Of a stretch of 64,000 nt of DNA, positions 1-9,057 are shown piece after piece. Numbering within the stretch: position 1 is the first letter of the stretch; each line of letters begins with the position of its first letter. This DNA is from Candidatus Iainarchaeum sp. (lineage in GTDB: Archaea > Iainarchaeota > Iainarchaeia > Iainarchaeales > UBA10219), in the NCBI GenBank assembly GCA_018304425.1, contig JAGVWE010000004.1, positions 249,189-313,188 on the forward strand, written 5' to 3'. The notes beneath the pieces were generated by a model. That model ran no database searches and was not told where the DNA came from. It saw only the letters and a program-made list of their open reading frames with translations. Both the position numbers and the translations under genes were made by a program.

Positions 1-1055
1 TTCCCCGAAACCTTGTCCAAGACCTTGACGTTGATGACGGCCTGGACTTCCTTGGTCAGGGTCACGTCAACGGTCTTGGTCTGGTCCGCGTAGACCACGA
101 ACTTGTCGGACTGCGCGTTCGCATACGCCCCCGAAGTATCCGTTACCACCACGTAATAGGTGCCGGGCGTCGTCTTGAAGGCCTTCTCGCCGTAACTCGT
201 GAAACCCTGGTCCACGGAAACCCCCACCGCGTCCCTCAACTCGACCTGGGTGCCGTCCAAAGCCGGGTTCAACCGCACCAGGATTCCTCCCTCCCGGACA
301 ACGGCCTGCTGCAAGTGCAATACGCCCGAGCCGTCGTCGACAAACGAGTCCGAGGAAATGCCGCTGCCCTCCACGTTCACGAGCACGCTGCCACAGCCGT
401 CCGGCGGCACATAGGACAGCGTTCCATTGGTCACCGTGTAAGTGTCCTGCAGGAAGCTCACTCCCAGGTTCGAGCAACTCAGCCGCACCGTCAAGGGCTT
501 CAAAATCTTTTGCCCCGAGGCATCCGTGAAGGAAATGCTTTTGCCCAGCGCTTCCGGCCCCAGGCCCCCATTCCCGGTTCCCCCCGCTTTTTCGGCCAAG
601 GCCAGCCGTTGCTCGGCCGTGTCCTTGCCGAAGACAAACGACTTCTGCACGCCTTCAAAGCCGTCCCTGGTGACTATCAAGGCCACCTGGCTGCCCTCCG
701 GCAACTCAATGGATACCGCGCCCTGCGAGTCCGTGGTCAACGTGAACGTGTCCGCGTCCGCGGTCAAGGAAACCGAGGCATTGCCCAACGGGTTGCCGGC
801 CGCGTCCGTGACCTGCAGGCTCAAAACGGTTTTGGGCCCCAATGGGGGCGGCGTGAGGCCCGGCTGCAACAAGAAGAACGCGCCCACCGCGCCGACAACC
901 AGCAGCAGGACCAGCAACAGGAAGCTGGGCATGACCTGGTCGATGGGGTCCACGACCTTGTAAATCGGGATGACCTTGTTGAGGCCGTCCAGTACCTTGT
1001 AATAACCGTCTTCCAGGGAATAATAAAAGTCTTTGAGGTTCTGGCCCAAGCCCAT
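1..1055 (-). CDS. Giant surface protein, N-terminal part (runs off left edge)
   Basis: This is an open frame of 351 codons without a stop, continuing past the window edge. The start is ATG at 1055-1053, preceded by AGGAG 9 nt upstream that overlaps the end of the upstream giant gene. The protein begins with the block shared by three other giants here: FYYSLEDGYYKVLD (residues 10-23), IPIYKVVDPIDQ (29-40), then a membrane helix at about 44-63. From about residue 75 a carboxypeptidase-regulatory-like beta domain follows (GNPLGNASVSL), then a segment with a Cys pair (RLSC ... DGCG) that also occurs in the 2659-aa and 2727-aa paralogues. The likely topology is a short N-terminus inside and the bulk outside. 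It is the third cistron of the giant-protein unit, 12 nt after the preceding stop. Its function is unknown; a surface adhesin or envelope scaffold is an inference. Confidence 0.85.
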   Translation of the reverse strand, partial: MGLGQNLKDFYYSLEDGYYKVLDGLNKVIPIYKVVDPIDQVMPSFLLLVLLLVVGAVGAFFLLQPGLTPPPLGPKTVLSLQVTDAAGNPLGNASVSLTADADTFTLTTDSQGAVSIELPEGSQVALIVTRDGFEGVQKSFVFGKDTAEQRLALAEKAGGTGNGGLGPEALGKSISFTDASGQKILKPLTVRLSCSNLGVSFLQDTYTVTNGTLSYVPPDGCGSVLVNVEGSGISSDSFVDDGSGVLHLQQAVVREGGILVRLNPALDGTQVELRDAVGVSVDQGFTSYGEKAFKTTPGTYYVVVTDTSGAYANAQSDKFVVYADQTKTVDVTLTKEVQAVINVKVLDKVSG

Positions 1056-1067
1056 GTCGTTCTACTC

Positions 1068-4000
1068 CTACTTTGACTCGATGCATGCCTTTTCAGGCGT
1101 GGTGGCCGTCGTAATCGCCAATTCCTCGGCTTTCATGAAGTCCGTGTCCGAGACCTTCTTGGGGTTCCACCAGAAGTCCGCCCGGGCATCCGTGCCCGAA
1201 ATGCAGACGAACTGTTTTGCCACCAGCTTCAAGACGTCTCCAATGCTTTCCACCTGGTGCCCGTCCAGCAAGCTGCTTACCTCAGGGACACCGTAGAGGA
1301 GGGCATCGCTTCCCCCGCCTGCCTGGGCAATGAATGATGCCTTGTCGTTGCCCACGTTCAAGTGGATTTTGCTTTCCTGGTTCTGGGGCGTATAGTAAAT
1401 GGTCTTCAGGTAGACGTTGCCGTAGTCCAGGGGCTTGCAGAACTCGAAGCCATAGCTGGTCGCGGCGATTTCCCCGCCCAACAACGCGCACTTGGTTTCC
1501 AGGCCGTGCTGGTCCGGCGTCTCGTAGAACGCTTCAATCATTCTCCTATCGTCGAAGCTCGAACAACTATAGCCTATGCCGTTCCACTTCGAGGAAACCG
1601 GGCCCAGGTTGGCGGCGTTGCCCCCGATGGCGAGGCTGTAGAACGCCCAGGCCTCGTCGTTGCGGTTGGTCATCTTCAGGATGAGGGGCGTGGCCTTGCT
1701 GGGGCTGTAGGTTATCTGGTTGATGGCTCCCCGGCTCACTTCGAGGATGGTGCCCCTTCGGTCGACGTTGAGGCGCTTGAAGTCATTGGACTTGTCGAAG
1801 ACCTCGATGACTCCGTTCTGCACCGGCGTGCTGCCCGGGATTTCCACGGTGTGAACGGCTTCCTCGGCCGGGTTCGCGTTCACCTTGATGCGGTCACCCT
1901 TGTAATTGACTCCATAGCCTACCCTCCCGTTGCTGACCCCGATGGGGCCATCGAAGGGCAGGTGGTAGAAGGGGCTGTCGGGTTCGGGGCTGTCCAAGCG
2001 GTCCAGCAACACCTCGATGCGGGCCGTCAACTTGTTGCCGTCGAACAGCTTCCAACGTGCATCGTCGTAGGTGATGTTGAGCGTGACATCGTAGATGCCG
2101 GGCCCCGGCAGCATATAGCCTTCGGGGTTCTGCTGGCCGAACCGGGGCTTGAACGTGAACCGTTCCGGGTCCCGGAAGTACTTGTACAAGCCGTCCACGG
2201 GGTTCTTGTATTCCGTGGGCGCGCCGAAGAAGCTCTGGGTCCGCGCGTACTCGTCGAAGTCGCGCTGGAAGTCGGCCGTGAAGCGGTCCTTGATGAGGTT
2301 GGCCTTGAAGTGGATCCGGTTCAGGAAGCCCTGCGCCGTTGGCCCAGTTATGCCGGAAGCCGCCAGGAAGTCCTCCATGCGGCTCGTCGAATACGGGGTG
2401 CACTGGGCCAGGGAATTGGTTCCCACCGAGAAACTGACTTCGAGGCTGTCCGAGCCCGCGTTGTTCTGGCAGCCCGGGCAAGCCAGGTTGGGCAGGATGT
2501 CGGCCCGCACCCGGTAATTGCCGTCAGGCAAGCCGGTGAGCTTGCATCCAACCGTGGTCGACTTGTTGACTTTCACGGTGAGGCTCTCGGGACTGCACTT
2601 GTAGTTCTTGCCGCTCAGCACTTCGACGGCGTAGGCCTTGACCTGGACCTCGACTTCGCCGGGGTTGTTGTTGGTCACTTCCATGGACACGTTGTAGTCG
2701 CTGCCCGTCCGCTTGGCTTCGAGGCGGCTCAAGCCGATGTCCTTGCCTCCGATGGTCGCGGTCCTGGTGCTGAGGGGCTCCAAGGCCGTTGGACACGAGT
2801 AGGGCGTGTTCCGCTCGATGAAGTCCTTTTGCAGGGTGTTAATCTTTTGCAGCAAGGCGATGCTGAACTGCGTGGCGTCGCAGAATATCGCGGTACCGTT
2901 GTCGGTGTCGCATTCGTTGGCGGTTATCGCTCTCCAGCCCCAGTCCAGTTTGATGCGGGGAATGGCGTCCGGCCCGGTTCTACCCGTCCTAACTCCCGAC
3001 TGGCAGTTCATGAGCTCGGGTTTGTAGTCGATTCGGGCCTCGGGGGGCACGGCGTTGAACTGCAACCGGAACTTCTGGTCCATGGGAACCGGTTTTTCCT
3101 CGTCCAACTTGGCCTTGTCGAAGTCTTTGGCGTCATAGGTCTTGTCCGCGTACTTGTGTTCGATGGCTTTCACGACCAGGTACTTGACTCTTGGGTTCTC
3201 GGGCTCGGTGGTGAAGCGCGGCGTCGAGTTGTTCGTGAACTTGAACTGCTGTTTTTCGGTCCTGGAATTGTTTTTCAGGTCCCGGCTCGTGCTGATGACG
3301 GGCTTGCCGTCGCCTTTCTCGCGGCTGACCAGGACTTCCGTGTCCTTGACTCCTTCTTCCTTGTCCGCGGGGAAGCCCGTGTACAACTCGAAGCCCTTGA
3401 TTTCAATGTCCTTCTGGATGGTGGGCATGTCTTCCTCGCCCTGGCCATAGTAGGAGACCACGGTTCCAATGGCCGTGGCCAGCAGGGCCTGCACGGCGCT
3501 GCCCTTGCTGCCCGTGATGGCACCCGTCAACGTGCCAATGATGTCAGTCGGGCTCACGCCTCCGCTACTGCCCCCGCTTCCCCCACTTGGCGCGGCCCTG
3601 CCCGTGGCCGGCAAGCCGGCGACGGCCGCGCCAACACTTCCACTCGGTTGTTGGCGCGAGTTGCCGCTTAAGGCCGGAGCAGCCGACAACGTATCTAGTT
3701 TTTTGCCGATGTCGGCAATGAGTTTATTAATTTCCTTTTTTTGGGTATCGGTTGCGGCCGGATTGTTCTTTAAGTCGCTCAAGTGTTGCGCCGTCTCCAG
3801 ATAGAAGCCTCTTTTCGTCTTTGCGTTGTCGCTTGAGTTATCCATTTGAGTTATTTGCTGGGTGTAAAGCCTAATGCTTTCCTGGATTAACGCAGTGGAG
3901 CCAGGTTGTGCCGCTGGTTGCGTTCCGCCCATTTTTTCTTCGATGGCCTTGGCTTTCACGCGCCATTCGCTGATTTTCACTTGTTGTTCCGTGGACGGGT

Positions 4001-7000
4001 TCGCGGCCGCGGCTACATCGAGTTTTTTCCTCGCTGTTTGGAGGTGGAGTAGCTTCTCGGCCTCTACTTTTGCGCTTTCAGCGGCCGCCACTTCCGTCCC
4101 GGCCTCGCTGAGCAGCGCGTCCACGTTAACGGTAGTCGTTTGCCCTTTAGCCTTTTTGGCGGCCAGTACCCTGTTATAGGCAGCCACTATGCGGTCGGCG
4201 GCATCTTTTCCAATGTCGCCGGTGAGCTTGTCCCCGTTTGCATTCAGCACGAAGTATTCGTCGCCTGATTTGACAAGGAAGGCAGCGCCGTCGGGCGCCG
4301 CGAGCTCGTCAATTATTTCGTCGTTTGAAAGCCCGGTAAACGTGGCGATGGTTGTGACGCTGTTATCGGAATCCAGGGAGCGCTGCGTTTTCGCAAGCTG
4401 AGCGGATTTGGCGGGGTCGACGCCGGCAGTGGACCCGCTTGTCGTAGTTGTGGGGGCCGTGGAGGCGGGTTGTTTCGCGAGGTCTGCTTCGAGGCTCTTG
4501 GCGAAGTCGTCGGTCACGGTTTCACCACTGCTTTTGACCACCCATTTGCCGGTGGGCTTTCGGATGTATTCCGTGCCATCCTTGGTCACGGTTTTCTCGT
4601 CCTTGGCCGCCACCTTGTCCTCGCAATGGTTTTTCCGGCAGACCTGGCCTTGCCCGCAGTCCTTGTCGTCCGTGCACTCCGGGCCGGTGATGGCTTCCGT
4701 GATGCTCTTGCCTTGGATGACGCCGGCCAGCGTCCCCAAGAGGAACGTTCCAATGCCTATTTTGAGGCCGTCCTTGAAGGCCTCGCCCCAGTCCTGGTAG
4801 TTGACGGTCACATCGACTCCTTTTTCGATGCACTTGTTGGTCAACTGCGCGGTGTCATAGCCGTCGAAGTCGTCTTTCGGCTGGTCGAGGACGTCGAACT
4901 CGTACTTGGAGAGCGCCAGGCAACCGATGGAGTCCACGCGCACGCGGATGTTTTTCAGCAACTGTTCTTGTTTCTCGTTCTGGGCCTTGGACTTCACGAC
5001 CACGCCGTACTGGCCGGGAACCTCTTCACCGGCGAAGACCTGCACCTGCTGCGAGCCATCGCCGTCCAACACGAATTCCTTGACGGAGAGTTCGAGGTCG
5101 GACTTCAACTCGAAGCCGGTTTTCCCGCCGCACTTCTTCGTGTTAATCGTGAAGGAGGCGTTGCCTTTCTCGGGCATGGCGATGAGGTGCCGGTCGAAGC
5201 TCACGCAGTCCTTGATGTTCACGATGTTGATTTGCGTGCCCAGCTTGGATTCCAGCAACTGGTCCTTGTCTTCCTTGGGGTTGCGCGCCGAAAAGGAGAC
5301 GTCGGCCTTTGCCTCGCCCATGGTGCCGCCGTAGGGCGTGAAGGTCAAAATCGCGTTCAGCGTTTCCCCGGCCTTCACTTCGCTGACGATGGCCCGGCTG
5401 TACGCGGAGCGCAACTCGACTTCGGTCTGGCCAATGGTGACCCGGTACTCGCCCAACTGGTTGCCTTGGAAGGCGAGCTGGGCTTCGAGCCTGCGCAGGG
5501 GCACGGGCTGGCCGTTAATCGTGCAATTGTTCTGGATCTGGAACTCGACGTTCACGGGGTTGCCTTCGGTGGTTGTCTCCCACTTGTTGCGGGTCAGGGT
5601 CAGGCAACCCGGGCTGTCAACATCGCCGGACAAGCCGATGCCGATTCTGGCCGGTATTTCGAACACCCATTCCTGGCCAAAGTTGGTCACGGTCACCAGG
5701 AACTTGCCGTCCAAGTCCACGCGGTCGGTCAAGGCCTTGCCGTCATCGCTTAAGAACACCCGGAGGGTGCCGTCCAGGGTCTGGCCCGGCTGGATGACGT
5801 AGTTATTGTAGTTCGAGACCAGCCAGTTCCTCGTCTGCTGCTCGTCCAAGAGGTTCTTGAAGTTGCCCACCAACTCGATGGACAGCACTTTCAAGGGGAA
5901 GTTGGCCACGTTCTTGGCGTGGAAGCCGGTCTCGGCTTCGGGCTTGGACTTCGCGTTCAGGCTCATGCCCAACTGGTTGGGCTGGATTTCCAGGATGTTG
6001 GAGGTAACGGTTATCTCGGCTTCCTCTTGGTCGAACTTTTCCTTCTCGCATTGGAGCACGAGTTGCACGCCCGGCAACTGCGCGGGCACGCGAATCACGG
6101 CCCTTCCCTTGGAATCGGTTTTCGCCTTGACGATGACGTTGCCCCGCTTGTCTTCCAGGCGGCAGGTGGCGTTGTCCACTTCGAGGTTGGTGCCGGAGTC
6201 GACGAGGTTGAAGACCAGGTCGTTTTCGATGCCGGAGGACAGCGTGCTCCGCTCTAACTGGATGAGCAGCTGCTTGGAGGCCGCCACCGCGACGTTGATG
6301 AACCGGTCGAAGGCAATCTGCTGGTCGGACACCAGGCGGAAGTTGATGACCCCGTTGATGGCGCGCTGGGTGGCGAACCGGAACCGGCCCGTTATCCGCT
6401 TGTTGGGGGCCAGGTTGCCGACGTCCAGCCGGGGGAACTCGGGGCCGTTGACGTTGCCCACGCGCGGCCTCCCGTCCGCGTCGTTGACCGTGTAGTCCAG
6501 GAAGATGAGCGACAGGTCGGGGTTGGTTACGCGGAGGTTGGCGTTGGTGTGGTACAAGGCCTTCGAGTTGTTGGTGAGCGTGAAAATCATCTCGTATTCC
6601 GTGAACACCTGGGCCTGGTAGGTGTCGGTTACGTTCTCCAAGAGGTCTTCCTGGAGGTTCCGGATGGACGCGTCAAAGCAGAAGTCCTGGTCGCAGAGGG
6701 TGCTGGCCCCGACTTGGTAGGTCTGCTTGTAGGCGTTGTCATACAATTCCGTGGTCTCGATGAAGTCATCCGCCGGGTCCCTGACCACGACCCCGTCAAC
6801 GGCCCAGGCCCGGTAATAGACGTTCAATTCGTCGCCCACGGAAGCCGTTTTCCGCACCTGCACCGTGGCCTCCAACTCGTAGATGCCGGGCTTGGGGTTC
6901 CGCCAGTAGGCGTTCAGCCACTTCGCGTCCCCGTTCGTGTAATCGTAGCCGGACTCGTCGAGGCCGCTGCGCTCGTCGAAGGCCGTTGACTTGATGAGGC

Positions 7001-9047
7001 TCGCGCCCGGGGCATTGACTCCCTTGAGGTAGAGGTCATCCTTTTCCATGATGAGGTCGTCGCCGGTGCGGATGTGGAGGCCGGCCTCCTTGTAGGGGAG
7101 CGCATCCGGCAGCCTCAACTGCCACCTCCCCGTGTACTCTTCGCCGGCCGCCAGGTTGGTGGCCAGCCTTTCTCCCTTGAACAAGCCCAGGAACTTGACT
7201 TCGGCCGGCCGGTCGATGATGCTGGGTTCGAGGACCGCGGTGAAACCCGTGTACCCGCTGGCCTGGATTTTCCGGCTCGGCGAAACATACGTTGAATAAC
7301 CGTCCTTGGCCGCGCTTACATAGACTTCCTTGTCGGCCTTGGTTTCAATGGAGAACGAGCCGTTCGCGTCCGTGTACGAGGCGCCGATTTTGCCGTTGGT
7401 CAGCGTGCTGTACACCGTCACCAGGGCAAAGGGAATGGCCTTGTTGTCCTTGTTGACCGCGTTCACGTAGAGGGTGCCCTTGCCCACCTGCATGGCCACC
7501 GTCACGTCAATGCCTCCACCGCTAGTGGTTCCGCCCCCGAACCGGAAGTCGTTGCTCCGGCCGGCGCCGAACTCGCGGAAGGCAAACGCGTAGTACAAGC
7601 CGGGTTTCACGCCCGCGAACCTTGCCAAACCGTTGGCGTCCGAGGTCTCGCTTTCATAGCCGGCCACGAAATTGGTTTCCGGCACGTACAAGGCCACGCT
7701 GGCATTGTCCACCGGGCTCCCGTCCTCGTCCAAAACCTGCACGGACAGCAACCCGCACTTCTGGGCCGAGCACTTTTCCAACGCGATTTCGGGGGTGTTC
7801 GCGGAAATCCGCGCGCTCGCCACTTTTTCGAGGACATAGCCTGCGGCTTCCACGGTCACCCGGTAGTCCACGTCGTCCGAGACGTTGAACACCACGACGC
7901 CGTCCGCACCCGTTTCAAGGGACTTGAATTCGCTGTCATCCGCGGCCAGCCTCAAGGTCACCCGCGCGCCGGCAAGGGCCTGGCGCGTGGCCTTGTCCAC
8001 GATTTTGAACGCGATTTTTCCCTTCACGTTCGAGGTCAGCTCGAGGTTGACGGTCGCGCTCTGCCCGGCGTACACCGTTATGCGCTCGGATTGCCGCAAG
8101 CCATAGTTGCCGGTGGAGTCATAGGCTTTCACGAGGTAACTGCCCTGGGGCTTGTTGAACACGGCCTGGCCGTCATAAGCAACCGTCGAGTCCACGGGCC
8201 CGACTTCCGGGTTCGCCAGCAGGTCCTCGTAGCGGAACAAGTCCACGTCCACGCCGCTCAGGGGCTGGCCCCGCGCGGAAACGTTGACGATGATCCGGCC
8301 GGCTTCGGCCACCACGCCTTCGAGGTAAACGGTTTTCACGTCCGAGTCCACGCTCACCGAGGCCAGGTTGGCCCACCGCTCGGAGTCGGAGATCGTTGCA
8401 ATCAATTGCCCGCAGCCGGCGGGTTCTTCCACGACGGCTTTCCCGTTGGAGACGACCATGGCGTCAGGCGCCTTCACGTAGGGGCTCTTGCACCGGAATT
8501 CCACGCGCAGTTCATCCGTAATCGGCTGGCCCAACTCGTTGAGGAACCGCAGGGTGCGCGTGCTCGCGCTCCCCGCCGCTGCCCCGCTTTTTTCGAGGGC
8601 AATGGTCTCGGTTTGCTCGTCCGCCGTGGCCTCCACGGACTTGGTCTGGCTCTTGTAGCCCTCGCCTCCCACGGTCAGGGTGACCTTGCCGCCCTTCGGC
8701 ACCCGCAACTGCACCTGGCCAAAGGCGTCCGTGGTCAGGGCCTCGGTTTTTCCGTCCGAGTAGGAGACGCTGACCAGCATGTTGGGCAAGCCAATGTCCT
8801 CCGTGTCCAGCACCCGCACCGTGAGGCTGGTGTTGAAGCCCTGGAAGGCCATCGTGAAAGCGAAGTTGGCGGCCACGGCCAGCGCCACCAGGAACAGCAG
8901 GGCCATGATGGGGAAGCTGGGCAGGATGCGGTCAATGGGGTCAATGATTTTGTAGACCGGGATGACCTTGTCTATCTTGTCGAGTAATGCGTAGTAGCCG
9001 TCCTCGAGCTGGAAATAAAACTCTTTCAATCCATCCAGGAAACCCAT
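1068..9047 (-). CDS. Giant membrane-anchored surface protein (2659 aa)
   Basis: The protein has 2659 residues starting MGFLDGLKEFYFQLEDGYY, the N-terminal block common to the giants, followed by one membrane helix at about 46-66. Residues about 73-650 hold five or six carboxypeptidase-regulatory-like/Ig-like beta repeats, recognisable by G-x-P-x-x-x-A-x-V and DANG/DGxV-type turns. A conserved YYRAW segment lies near 744 with a CDQDFC pair near 783. Near 1440-1455 is a small knot-like Cys motif (CTDDKDCGQGQVCRKNHC). An Ala/Lys-rich helical stretch covers about 1480-1780, and a Gly/Ser linker near 1820 precedes a hydrophobic segment at about 1830-1870. A motif shared with the paralogues (IFCDATQFSIALLQK) lies near 2056. 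The C-terminus has no sorting-type tail. The start ATG has AGGGTCGAGA just upstream and lies 10 nt after the upstream stop, so it is the second cistron of the unit. No catalytic domain is recognised; the role in surface contact is inferred. Confidence 0.9.
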   Translation of the reverse strand: MGFLDGLKEFYFQLEDGYYALLDKIDKVIPVYKIIDPIDRILPSFPIMALLFLVALAVAANFAFTMAFQGFNTSLTVRVLDTEDIGLPNMLVSVSYSDGKTEALTTDAFGQVQLRVPKGGKVTLTVGGEGYKSQTKSVEATADEQTETIALEKSGAAAGSASTRTLRFLNELGQPITDELRVEFRCKSPYVKAPDAMVVSNGKAVVEEPAGCGQLIATISDSERWANLASVSVDSDVKTVYLEGVVAEAGRIIVNVSARGQPLSGVDVDLFRYEDLLANPEVGPVDSTVAYDGQAVFNKPQGSYLVKAYDSTGNYGLRQSERITVYAGQSATVNLELTSNVKGKIAFKIVDKATRQALAGARVTLRLAADDSEFKSLETGADGVVVFNVSDDVDYRVTVEAAGYVLEKVASARISANTPEIALEKCSAQKCGLLSVQVLDEDGSPVDNASVALYVPETNFVAGYESETSDANGLARFAGVKPGLYYAFAFREFGAGRSNDFRFGGGTTSGGGIDVTVAMQVGKGTLYVNAVNKDNKAIPFALVTVYSTLTNGKIGASYTDANGSFSIETKADKEVYVSAAKDGYSTYVSPSRKIQASGYTGFTAVLEPSIIDRPAEVKFLGLFKGERLATNLAAGEEYTGRWQLRLPDALPYKEAGLHIRTGDDLIMEKDDLYLKGVNAPGASLIKSTAFDERSGLDESGYDYTNGDAKWLNAYWRNPKPGIYELEATVQVRKTASVGDELNVYYRAWAVDGVVVRDPADDFIETTELYDNAYKQTYQVGASTLCDQDFCFDASIRNLQEDLLENVTDTYQAQVFTEYEMIFTLTNNSKALYHTNANLRVTNPDLSLIFLDYTVNDADGRPRVGNVNGPEFPRLDVGNLAPNKRITGRFRFATQRAINGVINFRLVSDQQIAFDRFINVAVAASKQLLIQLERSTLSSGIENDLVFNLVDSGTNLEVDNATCRLEDKRGNVIVKAKTDSKGRAVIRVPAQLPGVQLVLQCEKEKFDQEEAEITVTSNILEIQPNQLGMSLNAKSKPEAETGFHAKNVANFPLKVLSIELVGNFKNLLDEQQTRNWLVSNYNNYVIQPGQTLDGTLRVFLSDDGKALTDRVDLDGKFLVTVTNFGQEWVFEIPARIGIGLSGDVDSPGCLTLTRNKWETTTEGNPVNVEFQIQNNCTINGQPVPLRRLEAQLAFQGNQLGEYRVTIGQTEVELRSAYSRAIVSEVKAGETLNAILTFTPYGGTMGEAKADVSFSARNPKEDKDQLLESKLGTQINIVNIKDCVSFDRHLIAMPEKGNASFTINTKKCGGKTGFELKSDLELSVKEFVLDGDGSQQVQVFAGEEVPGQYGVVVKSKAQNEKQEQLLKNIRVRVDSIGCLALSKYEFDVLDQPKDDFDGYDTAQLTNKCIEKGVDVTVNYQDWGEAFKDGLKIGIGTFLLGTLAGVIQGKSITEAITGPECTDDKDCGQGQVCRKNHCEDKVAAKDEKTVTKDGTEYIRKPTGKWVVKSSGETVTDDFAKSLEADLAKQPASTAPTTTTSGSTAGVDPAKSAQLAKTQRSLDSDNSVTTIATFTGLSNDEIIDELAAPDGAAFLVKSGDEYFVLNANGDKLTGDIGKDAADRIVAAYNRVLAAKKAKGQTTTVNVDALLSEAGTEVAAAESAKVEAEKLLHLQTARKKLDVAAAANPSTEQQVKISEWRVKAKAIEEKMGGTQPAAQPGSTALIQESIRLYTQQITQMDNSSDNAKTKRGFYLETAQHLSDLKNNPAATDTQKKEINKLIADIGKKLDTLSAAPALSGNSRQQPSGSVGAAVAGLPATGRAAPSGGSGGSSGGVSPTDIIGTLTGAITGSKGSAVQALLATAIGTVVSYYGQGEEDMPTIQKDIEIKGFELYTGFPADKEEGVKDTEVLVSREKGDGKPVISTSRDLKNNSRTEKQQFKFTNNSTPRFTTEPENPRVKYLVVKAIEHKYADKTYDAKDFDKAKLDEEKPVPMDQKFRLQFNAVPPEARIDYKPELMNCQSGVRTGRTGPDAIPRIKLDWGWRAITANECDTDNGTAIFCDATQFSIALLQKINTLQKDFIERNTPYSCPTALEPLSTRTATIGGKDIGLSRLEAKRTGSDYNVSMEVTNNNPGEVEVQVKAYAVEVLSGKNYKCSPESLTVKVNKSTTVGCKLTGLPDGNYRVRADILPNLACPGCQNNAGSDSLEVSFSVGTNSLAQCTPYSTSRMEDFLAASGITGPTAQGFLNRIHFKANLIKDRFTADFQRDFDEYARTQSFFGAPTEYKNPVDGLYKYFRDPERFTFKPRFGQQNPEGYMLPGPGIYDVTLNITYDDARWKLFDGNKLTARIEVLLDRLDSPEPDSPFYHLPFDGPIGVSNGRVGYGVNYKGDRIKVNANPAEEAVHTVEIPGSTPVQNGVIEVFDKSNDFKRLNVDRRGTILEVSRGAINQITYSPSKATPLILKMTNRNDEAWAFYSLAIGGNAANLGPVSSKWNGIGYSCSSFDDRRMIEAFYETPDQHGLETKCALLGGEIAATSYGFEFCKPLDYGNVYLKTIYYTPQNQESKIHLNVGNDKASFIAQAGGGSDALLYGVPEVSSLLDGHQVESIGDVLKLVAKQFVCISGTDARADFWWNPKKVSDTDFMKAEELAITTATTPEKACIESK

Positions 9048-9057
9048 GTTCTCGACC

